Shown here one piece after another: positions 6,281-12,777 of a stretch of DNA of 13,863 nucleotides (its first letter is position 1; every line of letters starts with the position of its first letter). The notes under the pieces are model-generated. The model saw nothing but the letters and a program-made list of their open reading frames with translations, ran no database searches and was not told the origin of the DNA. Position numbers and translations under genes: made by a program. This DNA is from PFL42 sp964492235 (lineage in GTDB: Bacteria; Chloroflexota; Anaerolineae; Anaerolineales; E44-bin32): positions 1 to 13,863 of the forward strand of contig CAZBJQ010000071.1 in the NCBI GenBank assembly GCA_964492235.1. The letters run 5' to 3'.

Positions 6281-7312
6281 ATGCAGAACATGACGGAGCG
6301 CCAGGAGACTATCCTGGCGCTGGTGGTTCACGAGTACATTGACACGGCCGAGCCCGTTGGCTCCAAGTCCCTGGTGGAGAAGTACACACTGGGGGTGAGT
6401 TCGGCGACGGTCCGCAACGAGATGATGGCGCTGACCGATGCTGGACTGCTGCGTCAGCCACATACCTCGGCGGGCCGAGTGCCGACGGAGGAAGGCTACC
6501 GCTATTTCGTCCGCAGGCTGCTGGGCGACACCGACCTGCCCGCCGATGAGAAGCGGATGATCAGCCACCAGTTCCACCAGGCCCGGCCGCAGGTCGAGGA
6601 GTGGATGCGGCTGGCGGCGTCGGTGCTGGCCCATCATTCTCGGGCGCTGTCGCTGGTAACGGCCCCTCGCCCCGAACACGCCGTCCTCAAGCACCTCGAG
6701 CTGATCTCCACCCGCACCAACCAGGCGTTGCTGGTGCTGGTTCTGCAGGGTGGCGAGGTTCGACAGCAGTTGCTGATGCTCCAGGAAGGCATGGATCAGG
6801 ATCACCTGAGCATGGTGGCCGATCAGGTGACACGGGCGTGTGGGGGGCAGACCGGCCGCGGCGTTCGCTCCCAGTCCAGCCTGGCTTCCGGTCTCGCGGC
6901 AGAAGTCATGGCCCTGGTCGCCGGACTGATGAGTCAGGCGGACACGCTTCCCGCCGGCGAAGTGTACAAAGACGGGTTGACCAACGTGTTGGCCCAGCCG
7001 GAGTTTGCCGAGCCGGGGAGCGCACAGGATGCCTTGCGGCTGCTGCAAGAGCAGGCCTTCCTGGAAGATGTGGTAACCAAGGCGCTTCAACCGGCCATCG
7101 GAGGGGTACAGGTGGTGATCGGTGGCGAGGGTGCCTGGTCCGAATTGCGCAACTGGTCGGTGGTGCTGGCGCGCTACGGGGCACCCGGGTTCGCCACCGG
7201 CGCCGTTGGCGTGGTCGGCCCGACGCGGATGTCCTACGGGCATTCGATCTCATGCGTGCGCTACGTCGCCGGCCTGATGAGCGATCTCGTGACGGAGAGC
7301 CTGGTGGGCTAG
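6281..7312 (+). CDS. hrcA: Heat-inducible transcription repressor HrcA
   Basis: This 343-residue repressor of class I heat-shock genes has an N-terminal winged-helix domain: 'MTERQETILALVVHEYIDTAEPVGSKSL' (split here only by reading), then 'GVSSATVRNEMMAL', 'GLLRQPHTSAGRVPTEEGYRYFV'. A GAF-like middle region and a conserved end, 'VGPTRMSYGHSISCVRYV', follow. It should bind the CIRCE element just upstream and so control its own operon. The start is uncertain. ATG 6281 gives the family-like 'MQNMTERQ'. An in-frame GTG at 6272 adds three residues, and ATG 6290 is also possible. None has a good Shine-Dalgarno. An out-of-frame ATG at 6268, three bases after CIRCE, would open a 24-codon frame overlapping the start. 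This is the first gene of the operon, 35 bases ahead of the chosen grpE start. Confidence 0.95.
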   Translation: MQNMTERQETILALVVHEYIDTAEPVGSKSLVEKYTLGVSSATVRNEMMALTDAGLLRQPHTSAGRVPTEEGYRYFVRRLLGDTDLPADEKRMISHQFHQARPQVEEWMRLAASVLAHHSRALSLVTAPRPEHAVLKHLELISTRTNQALLVLVLQGGEVRQQLLMLQEGMDQDHLSMVADQVTRACGGQTGRGVRSQSSLASGLAAEVMALVAGLMSQADTLPAGEVYKDGLTNVLAQPEFAEPGSAQDALRLLQEQAFLEDVVTKALQPAIGGVQVVIGGEGAWSELRNWSVVLARYGAPGFATGAVGVVGPTRMSYGHSISCVRYVAGLMSDLVTESLVG

Positions 7313-7334
7313 GCTGACCAGCCAGGATGCGATT

Positions 7335-7340
7335 GAGGAA
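7335..7340 (+). promoter_or_regulatory. Ribosome binding site that decides the grpE start
   Basis: GAGGAA lies 7 bases before a GTG at 7348. The in-frame ATG at 7327 lies upstream of this site and has only AGG directly adjacent to it, so the GTG is the better supported initiation codon. Confidence 0.6.
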
Positions 7341-7347
7341 GCATCGA

Positions 7348-7968
7348 GTGACAAGACACAAGGCACACAGGCACAGGCAAGACGAGACCGAAGAAGCCGC
7401 ACCTGCCGCAGCCGAAGTCACCCGGGCCGAAGAGGCGCGGGAGCCGGCACCGACGGGCCACGTCGAGATCCCGCCCGCCGTTCTGCAGGAACTCCCGGCG
7501 TCCGAGGCCGAGATCTTCACCGCCGACCTCACCCTGCTCCAGGCACAGGCGGCAGAGTACCTCGAGGGTTGGCAGCGGTCTCGAGCCGAGTTCGCCAACT
7601 ACAAGAAACGCCTCGAGAAGGAAGCAGAAGACGCCCGGGCGCGCATCACGGCGGAGACGATCACCCGCTACCTGCCCATCCTGGACGATCTGGAACGGGC
7701 GTTGAAGGACCGACCCGCAGAGGGCGAAGGCGCCCGCTGGGCGGAAGGCATCGAGCTGATCTACCGCAAGCTCGGCGCATTGCTTGAAGCGGAGGGCATC
7801 GAAGCTATCCCGGCCAAGGGTGAGCGCTTCGACCCCACCGTGCACGAGGCCCTTACGCTCGAAGAAACCGGGGAGCACTCCGAGGGCACGGTGATCGACG
7901 TAATTCAGCAGGGCTACCGGCTCGGCGACCGCGTGCTGCGACCCGCCCTGGTGCGGGTGGCCAAATAG
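7348..7968 (+). CDS. grpE: GrpE, nucleotide exchange factor of DnaK
   Basis: GrpE releases ADP from DnaK and so resets the chaperone cycle. The 206-residue protein begins with a charged, low-complexity tail (Arg/His then Glu/Ala-rich, residues 1-40). A long helical, coiled-coil dimerisation region follows, containing 'GWQRSRAEFANYKKRLEKE', and then the C-terminal beta domain. The family ending is clear in 'FDPTVHEAL', 'GTVIDVIQQGYRLGDRVLRPALVRVAK' (read in parts). The chosen start is GTG 7348, with GAGGAA 7 bases upstream. An ATG at 7327 would add 7 basic residues. The gene lies 35 bases after hrcA and 9 bases before dnaK, within the CIRCE-controlled operon. Confidence 0.95.
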   Translation: MTRHKAHRHRQDETEEAAPAAAEVTRAEEAREPAPTGHVEIPPAVLQELPASEAEIFTADLTLLQAQAAEYLEGWQRSRAEFANYKKRLEKEAEDARARITAETITRYLPILDDLERALKDRPAEGEGARWAEGIELIYRKLGALLEAEGIEAIPAKGERFDPTVHEALTLEETGEHSEGTVIDVIQQGYRLGDRVLRPALVRVAK

Positions 7969-7977
7969 GAGGCAGTT

Positions 7978-9900
7978 GTGGGCAAGATCATCGGGATCGA
8001 CCTGGGGACAACCAACTCCGTGGTCGCCATCATGGAAGGCGGCGAGCCGACCGTGGTTTCCTCGTCCGAGGGCGGACGCCTGGTCCCGTCGGTGGTGGCC
8101 GTCAACCCCAAGACCGGTGAGCGGATGGTGGGACAGGTCGCCCGACGACAGGCGATCGTCAACCCCGAGAACACCGTGTTCTCGATCAAGCGCTTCATGG
8201 GCCGAAAGTTCTCAGATCTGGAAGTGCAGCGAGCGCTCGAGGTCGTTCCATACCGCGTCAGCGCCGCACCCAACGGCGACGTGCGCGTCCACATGGGCGG
8301 CAAGGAGTACTCTCCGCCCGAAGTCTCGGCCATGATTCTGGCCAAGCTCAAGGCAGACGCCGAGGCCTACACCGGGGAGTCGATCGTCCAGGCTGTGATT
8401 ACCGTCCCCGCCTACTTCAACGACTCGCAGCGCAATGCCACCAAGGACTCCGGCAAGATCGCCGGCCTCGAAGTGCTGCGCATCATTAACGAGCCCACCG
8501 CCTCTTCCTTGGCCTACGGGATGGATAAGAAGGCCGAGCAGACGATCGTCGTCTACGACCTGGGCGGCGGGACTTTCGACATCTCGATCCTGGACGTGGG
8601 CGAGGGCGTGTTCGAGGTCAAGGCGACCAACGGCGACACCTACCTGGGCGGCGACGACTTCGATCAACGCATCATCGACTGGATCGCCTCCGAGTTCCAG
8701 CGCGAGCAGGGCATCGACCTGCGGGCCGACCGCCAGGCATTGCAGCGCCTGAAGGAGGCCGCCGAGAAGGCCAAGATCGAGCTCTCGACTGTGATGCAGA
8801 CCGAGCTCAACCTGCCGTTCGTCACCGCCGACGCCAGCGGGCCCAAGCACCTCAACGTCACGCTGACCCGCGCCAAGCTGGAGCAGTTGACCGAGGACTT
8901 GATCGAGAGATCGATCGCCCCTTGCCGCCAGGCCTTGCAGGACTCGGGACTCAAGGCCAGTGACATAGATGAGGTCGTCCTGGTGGGCGGCATGACGCGC
9001 ATGCCTTCCGTGCAGGAGGCGGTGCGCAAGATCTTCGGCCGGGACCCTCACAAGGGCGTCAACCCGGACGAGGTTGTCGCCATCGGCGCCGCCATCCAGG
9101 CCGGCGTGCTGGGAGGCGAAGTCAAAGACATCCTGCTGCTCGACGTCACACCTCTGACGCTGTCCATCGAGACGCTGGGCGGCGTTTCCACCGGCCTGAT
9201 CGAACGCAACACGACCATCCCGACACGCAAGAGCCAGGTCTTCTCGACCGCCTCCGACAGCCAGCGCGAGGTCGAGATCCACGTCGTGCAGGGGGAGCGC
9301 CCAATGGCAGCCGACAACAAGTCGCTGGGCAAGTTCACCCTGGATGGCATCCCGCCTGCCCCGCGCGGCATTCCCCAGATCGAAGTCACATTCGACATCG
9401 ACGCCGACGGCATTCTCAAGGTGAGCGCAACCGACAAGGCGACCGGTCGCAGCCAGCACATCACGATCACCGCCTCCTCCGGCTTGTCCGAGGGCGAGGT
9501 GGAGAAGATGCGGCGCGACGCCGAGTCGCATGCCGATGACGATCGCAAGCGGCGGGACTTGGTCGAGGCCCGCAACACTGCCGACAACGCCGTGTATGCT
9601 GCGGAGAAGGCCCTGCGCGACCTCGGCGACAAGGTACCGCCGGACGTGCGCTCGCGCGTGCAGACCAAGATGCAGGCCACCCGCTCCGCCCTCGACTCGA
9701 ACCTCACCGAAACGATCCGGCAGGCGAGCAGTGAGCTGTTGCAGGCGATGCAGGAGATCGGCACGGCCGCTTATCAGGGTAGCGCCGACAACATCGGCCC
9801 CGGCGGAGCCGCCGCCGGCTCGGGGGGAAGCGGGCCGAAATCCGGCAAGCCGTCCGGAGGGGCACAGGACGTGATCGACGGCGAGTTCAAAGAGGGCTAG
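7978..9900 (+). CDS. dnaK: Molecular chaperone DnaK (Hsp70)
   Basis: DnaK is the ATP-dependent chaperone that binds exposed hydrophobic segments of unfolded proteins, working with DnaJ and GrpE. All 640 residues are present. The nucleotide-binding domain carries phosphate loop 1 'IGIDLGTTNSVVA' (5-17), 'NEPTASSLAYG' (171-181), phosphate loop 2 'DLGGGTFD' (194-201) and 'VLVGGMTRMPSVQ' (334-346). The interdomain linker is 'LLLDVTPLTLSIET' (386-399). The beta-sandwich substrate domain and helical lid follow. The tail is Gly/Ser/Ala-rich and ends 'DVIDGEFKEG', close to the usual bacterial EVVDAEF-type ending. The GTG start has a very good AGGAGG 6 bases upstream. It lies between grpE and dnaJ in the heat-shock operon. 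A 719-codon antisense frame over dnaK and dnaJ is a coding-bias shadow. Confidence 0.98.
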   Translation: MGKIIGIDLGTTNSVVAIMEGGEPTVVSSSEGGRLVPSVVAVNPKTGERMVGQVARRQAIVNPENTVFSIKRFMGRKFSDLEVQRALEVVPYRVSAAPNGDVRVHMGGKEYSPPEVSAMILAKLKADAEAYTGESIVQAVITVPAYFNDSQRNATKDSGKIAGLEVLRIINEPTASSLAYGMDKKAEQTIVVYDLGGGTFDISILDVGEGVFEVKATNGDTYLGGDDFDQRIIDWIASEFQREQGIDLRADRQALQRLKEAAEKAKIELSTVMQTELNLPFVTADASGPKHLNVTLTRAKLEQLTEDLIERSIAPCRQALQDSGLKASDIDEVVLVGGMTRMPSVQEAVRKIFGRDPHKGVNPDEVVAIGAAIQAGVLGGEVKDILLLDVTPLTLSIETLGGVSTGLIERNTTIPTRKSQVFSTASDSQREVEIHVVQGERPMAADNKSLGKFTLDGIPPAPRGIPQIEVTFDIDADGILKVSATDKATGRSQHITITASSGLSEGEVEKMRRDAESHADDDRKRRDLVEARNTADNAVYAAEKALRDLGDKVPPDVRSRVQTKMQATRSALDSNLTETIRQASSELLQAMQEIGTAAYQGSADNIGPGGAAAGSGGSGPKSGKPSGGAQDVIDGEFKEG

Positions 9901-9960
9901 CCGTACGTCGTCGCCTGCGCCCGGCCGGCGACAGGTCGGCGCCAGCACCCCAAACCGCCC
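9901..9960 (+). other. GC-rich dnaK-dnaJ spacer with hairpin and no Shine-Dalgarno
   Basis: The 60-base gap holds GTCGCC (9910-9915) and GGCGAC (9927-9932), a 6-bp stem with an 11-base loop. An alternative GCGCC/GGCGC pairing (9917-9921 with 9938-9942) is also possible. The 20 bases before the dnaJ ATG are C/A-rich with no AGGAGG-like run, in contrast to the strong site of dnaK. This may set a lower DnaJ output from the shared transcript. Confidence 0.4.
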
Positions 9961-11070
9961 ATGGCAGACAAGCAGGACTACTACGAAGTGCTCGAGGTGG
10001 GCCGGCAGGCGACCGCCGACGATCTGCGGCGCGCCTACCGCCGTCTGGCCAAGCAGTATCACCCGGATGTAAACCGAAGTGCCGGAGCCGAGGAACGCTT
10101 CAAGGAAATCAACGAAGCCTATGCTGTCCTCTCGGATGAGGAACGCCGTTCCGCCTACGACAGGTTCGGTCATGCCGGGGTGCAAGGCCTCCCCACCGAC
10201 TTCGGATTCGGTTTCGCCGACATCTTCGAGGAGTTCTTCGGGTTCGGCATGGGGTCCGGCCGTGCCCGACGACGCGCCCCGCGCCGCGGATCCGATCTGC
10301 GCCTCGACATCACGGTCAACTTCGAGGAGGCCGTCTTCGGGGTCGAACGCGAGATCGGCTTCACGCGCCACGAGAGCTGCCAGGCCTGCGGCGGTAGCCG
10401 CGCTGAGCCTGGCACGTCACCGGTACGCTGCGCCACCTGCAATGGCGCCGGTGAAGTGCGCCAGGTCCGGCAGACCTTCCTGGGGTCGATGGTCAATGTC
10501 ACGACCTGCCCGCAGTGCCGCGGTGAAGGCGAGACGATTGCCACGCCGTGCCGCAGGTGCAGCGGCGTCGGCTACGTCCAGCGGGAGATCAAGCGGGTGG
10601 TCCCGATCCCGGCCGGCGTGGACGACGGGACGCAGGTGCGTTTGGCGGGCGAAGGCGAACCAGGAGCGCTGGGGGGCCCGCGCGGCGACCTGTATATCAT
10701 CATCCATGTCCAAGCGCACAAGTTCTTCCGCCGTCGCAATGACGACATTCTGATCGACGTCAGCATCAATGTGGCGCAAGCCGCCCTCGGTTCACATATC
10801 CAGATGCCGACCGTCGACGGAGAGGAAGAGCTTGCCATCCCCGCCGGGACCCAGTCGGGGACGGTCCTGCGGATGAAGGGTAAGGGGGTCCCACGCTTGC
10901 GGCGGAATGGTCGCGGCGATCAGCTGGTACTGGTAGAGGTGGAGATCCCCAGAAAGCTCAATCCGGACCAGCGCCGGCTGTTCGGCGAGCTCGGCGAAGC
11001 GCTTGGCACGGAAGCCAAGCCCATGGAGAAGAGCTTCCTCGACGGATTGAAGGACTTCTTCGGGAGCTAG
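9961..11070 (+). CDS. dnaJ: Chaperone protein DnaJ (Hsp40)
   Basis: DnaJ delivers clients to DnaK and stimulates its ATPase. The 369-residue protein has all type I parts. The J domain (5-70) has the HPD triad at 34-36. A short Gly/Phe-rich segment follows ('FGFGFADIFEEFFGFGMGSG', 81-100). The zinc region has four cysteine motifs: 'CQACGGSR' (140-147), 'CATCNGAG' (157-164), 'CPQCRGEG' (183-190) and 'CRRCSGVG' (197-204). The first departs from strict CxxCxGxG at its last position, as is common for the first repeat. Two C-terminal substrate-binding domains complete it. There is no Shine-Dalgarno before the ATG, but the N-terminus matches the family, so the start is trusted. Only 3 bases separate it from prmA. 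Confidence 0.97.
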   Translation: MADKQDYYEVLEVGRQATADDLRRAYRRLAKQYHPDVNRSAGAEERFKEINEAYAVLSDEERRSAYDRFGHAGVQGLPTDFGFGFADIFEEFFGFGMGSGRARRRAPRRGSDLRLDITVNFEEAVFGVEREIGFTRHESCQACGGSRAEPGTSPVRCATCNGAGEVRQVRQTFLGSMVNVTTCPQCRGEGETIATPCRRCSGVGYVQREIKRVVPIPAGVDDGTQVRLAGEGEPGALGGPRGDLYIIIHVQAHKFFRRRNDDILIDVSINVAQAALGSHIQMPTVDGEEELAIPAGTQSGTVLRMKGKGVPRLRRNGRGDQLVLVEVEIPRKLNPDQRRLFGELGEALGTEAKPMEKSFLDGLKDFFGS

Positions 11071-11073
11071 TCG

Positions 11074-11979
11074 GTGAGCTGGCTGCGCATCTCGCTGGAC
11101 ACCAGCGGGGAGTTGGCGGAGGCCGTCGCCGAAGTCCTCGGGCGCTACGCTCCGGGCGGCGTGGCCGTAGAGGCCCCCCAGCCCGATCTGCCAGGTCTGC
11201 CCGCGCCGGGCCGGGCTCAGGTCACCGCCTACCTCCCGCTGGATGAACTTGCCGCAGGGCGCCGCAGGGCGATCGAGGAAGGCCTGTGGCACCTCGCCCA
11301 GATCGTGCCTATCCCATCCGCCCGGTTCGATATCGTCGATTCGCAGGATTGGGCTGAGACCTGGAGGGAACGCTATCGCCCGATCCCTATCGGCGATCGG
11401 TTGATCATCGTCCCGTCCTGGCTGGAACCACCGGCGTCAGCCCGCCTTCCGCTGCTGCTCGAACCCGGAATGGCGTTCGGCACTGGGACACACCCCAGCA
11501 CGCAGATGTGTCTGCTGGCGATGGAGAAACATCTCCGGCCCGGAGCGCGCCTGATCGACCTTGGCTGTGGCTCGGGCATCCTGGCGATCGCCGCCGTCAA
11601 ACTCGGAGCGGGTAACGTGCTCGCTCTGGATATCGACCCGTTGGCAGTTGAGGCCACGCGCGACAACTGCCACAGGAACGGCGTGGCAGATCAGGTGCAG
11701 GTCGAGGCGGGATCCCTCGCCTATCTGCTCGACCGGGCTTACCCCCCAGCCGATCTGCTGATCGCCAACATCCTGGCTCCCGTCCTGTCGGACATGCTCG
11801 ACCAGGGTCTGGGGCAGGCGGTGACGGACGGGGGCATCGTGGTCTTGTCCGGGATCCTCGCCGAGCAACTGCCTCGGATCCTGGACCAGGCCGCCGCTTC
11901 GTCGCTCGAGTTGGTCGAGATTTTGCAGTCCGAAGATTGGCGCACACCGGTCTTTAGCAAGGCAACGGGGCTCGACTGA
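11074..11979 (+). CDS. prmA: Ribosomal protein L11 methyltransferase PrmA
   Basis: PrmA is an S-adenosylmethionine-dependent enzyme that methylates amino groups of ribosomal protein L11. The 301 residues show an N-terminal substrate-recognition domain and the linker motif 'QDWAETWRERYRP' (91-103). The family hallmark 'GMAFGTGTHPST' (132-143) follows, then the SAM-binding 'IDLGCGSGILAIAA' (161-174), the acidic 'ALDIDPLAVEA' (184-194) and 'IANILAPVL' (230-238). The GTG at 11074 has GGGAG about 8 bases upstream inside dnaJ. With a 3-base gap it is probably translated with dnaJ and is the last gene of the CIRCE-controlled operon. A dnaJ-prmA pair is known from several bacterial groups. Why a ribosomal methyltransferase should respond to heat is not settled. 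Confidence 0.95.
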   Translation: MSWLRISLDTSGELAEAVAEVLGRYAPGGVAVEAPQPDLPGLPAPGRAQVTAYLPLDELAAGRRRAIEEGLWHLAQIVPIPSARFDIVDSQDWAETWRERYRPIPIGDRLIIVPSWLEPPASARLPLLLEPGMAFGTGTHPSTQMCLLAMEKHLRPGARLIDLGCGSGILAIAAVKLGAGNVLALDIDPLAVEATRDNCHRNGVADQVQVEAGSLAYLLDRAYPPADLLIANILAPVLSDMLDQGLGQAVTDGGIVVLSGILAEQLPRILDQAAASSLELVEILQSEDWRTPVFSKATGLD

Positions 11980-12048
11980 GCGGTGTTTGCGGGTGGGCCC
12001 TTGCCCGACGAGCCTGTCCTGAAAGAGGCTTGGCGAAGGGAAAGATCG
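11980..12048. other. Intergenic sequence with a degenerate repeat-like segment
   Basis: Between the prmA stop and the palindrome no gene is seen. On the minus strand the segment at about 12010-12040 (CAGGACAGGCT on one side, CCCTTCGCCAAG on the other) resembles the CTTCGACAGGCTCAGGACAGG-type interspersed repeats of many bacterial genomes, but is diverged. AGCCT (12011-12015) and AGGCT (12026-12030) could form a small stem. Confidence 0.25.
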
Positions 12049-12075
12049 CGCCATGTGGGGTAACCCCACATGGCG
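12049..12075. terminator. Perfect 27-nt palindrome, candidate bidirectional terminator
   Basis: The arm CGCCATGTGGGGT (12049-12061) is the exact reverse complement of 12063-12075, with one base at the centre. As RNA this gives a 12-bp stem with a three-base loop on either strand. It lies 69 bases after the prmA stop and 114 bases after the infA stop, at the meeting point of two convergent operons. The minus strand continues CGATCTTTCCC, modestly T-rich. The plus strand continues AGTTCTCCTC. The missing clean T-run keeps confidence moderate, and a protein-binding site is the alternative. Confidence 0.55.
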
Positions 12076-12189
12076 AGTTCTCCTCTGGTGCAGCGGGCCT
12101 TTTGGCCAGCTTGTTCCCGATCTTGATTGCGTCGGGCCGCTTCTCGGGTGGCGGCGAAACCGACCGAGCCGGACAGGCAGCGACCGGGG

Positions 12190-12444
12190 TTAGGTCGGCG
12201 TCTCTGCCGGCTCCGTGCCGCGCTGGCGGTAGCGATACGTGATCCGTCCACGGGTCAGGTCGTAGGGGGACAACTCTACCCGCACCCGGTCACCCAGCAG
12301 GATCCGAATGTAGTATCTCCGCATCTTGCCCGAGAGGTACGCCAGGACCGTGTGGCCGTTGTCCAGCTCGACCCGGAATTGCGTCGAAGGCAAGGCCTCG
12401 GTGATCCGACCGTCGACTTCAATCTTGTCCGTCTGTTTCGTCAT
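12190..12444 (-). CDS. infA: Translation initiation factor IF-1
   Basis: IF-1 occupies the A site of the 30S subunit during initiation and supports IF-2 and IF-3. The 84-residue protein is a single OB-fold. It is recognised by 'DKIEVDGRITEALPSTQFRV' (7-26), 'ELDNGHTVLAYLSGKMR' (27-43), 'YYIRILLGDRVRVELSPYDL' (45-64) and 'TRGRITYR' (65-72). The usual bacterial length is about 72, so the last 12 residues, 'YRQRGTEPAETPT'-like, are a short hydrophilic tail. The frame is open upstream to 12510, but the extra 22 residues do not resemble IF-1. AGAGG lies 6 bases before the ATG at 12444 and supports it. It is the last gene after the S1-domain gene and rpsU. Confidence 0.95.
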   Translation of the reverse strand: MTKQTDKIEVDGRITEALPSTQFRVELDNGHTVLAYLSGKMRRYYIRILLGDRVRVELSPYDLTRGRITYRYRQRGTEPAETPT

Positions 12445-12508
12445 GCGCACCTCTGGCGGCAACGGCGGGACTGCCGAGCAACCTCCCGTGGTCGATGCCG
12501 TTCGCTCC

Positions 12509-12534
12509 ACCGGCCCCTTTCGAAGGGAGCCGGT
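12509..12534 (-). other. Strong hairpin immediately after the rpsU stop codon
   Basis: On the minus strand ACCGGC pairs with GCCGGT, then after one bulged T CCCTT pairs with AAGGG, around a CGA loop: 11 base pairs in all. The stem begins at the base next to the rpsU TAG. No T-run follows, so it is not a classical terminator. It could partly stop transcription, protect the upstream mRNA end, or set the ratio of bS21 to IF-1. Confidence 0.55.
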
Positions 12535-12744
12535 CTACGCCTCAGGTCGACTCGAAGCAGCCTTGCGCTGCCTTCGCTTCAACCGGCGGATGGCCTTCTT
12601 GCGTTGGATTCGGCGCAGCTCGCTTTTCGAGACGAACCAGCGCTTTCGACGAACCGTGCTCAGGATGCCGCTCTTGGCGACTTTCTTGCGAAAGCGCTTG
12701 AGCAACATGTCCTGGGACTCATTCGGCCGCAAGACTACCGTCAT
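12535..12744 (-). CDS. rpsU: Small ribosomal subunit protein bS21
   Basis: bS21 is a small, very basic protein on the 30S platform next to the anti-Shine-Dalgarno end of 16S rRNA, where it helps mRNA recruitment. The 69 residues fit the family, with 'MTVVLRPNESQDMLLKRFRK' at the start, 'SGILSTVRRKRWFVSKSE' in the middle and a Lys/Arg-rich helix ending. The ATG at 12744 has an excellent GGAGGTGA six bases upstream. It lies 33 bases after the S1-domain gene with no promoter seen between, so both are probably on one transcript. Presence of bS21 is uneven across bacteria, so it is a mild taxonomic clue. Confidence 0.95.
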   Translation of the reverse strand: MTVVLRPNESQDMLLKRFRKKVAKSGILSTVRRKRWFVSKSELRRIQRKKAIRRLKRRQRKAASSRPEA

Positions 12745-12777
12745 ACCATCTCACCTCCCTTCGATCCAAGACTTGAC

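Noticed and set aside
6221..7243. A 340-codon minus-strand frame opposite hrcA
   Set aside because: It overlaps a certain gene and the promoter region, and its composition is typical of a shadow frame.
8212..10371. A 719-codon open frame antisense to dnaK and dnaJ
   Set aside because: It is explained by strong third-position GC bias in conserved chaperone genes. It has no family resemblance, and long antisense frames over dnaK are a known artefact.
11980..12189. tRNA or small RNA gene in the convergent gap
   Set aside because: No cloverleaf, no GTTCGA-like T-loop and no CCA end could be found. The palindrome and weak stems account for the structure.
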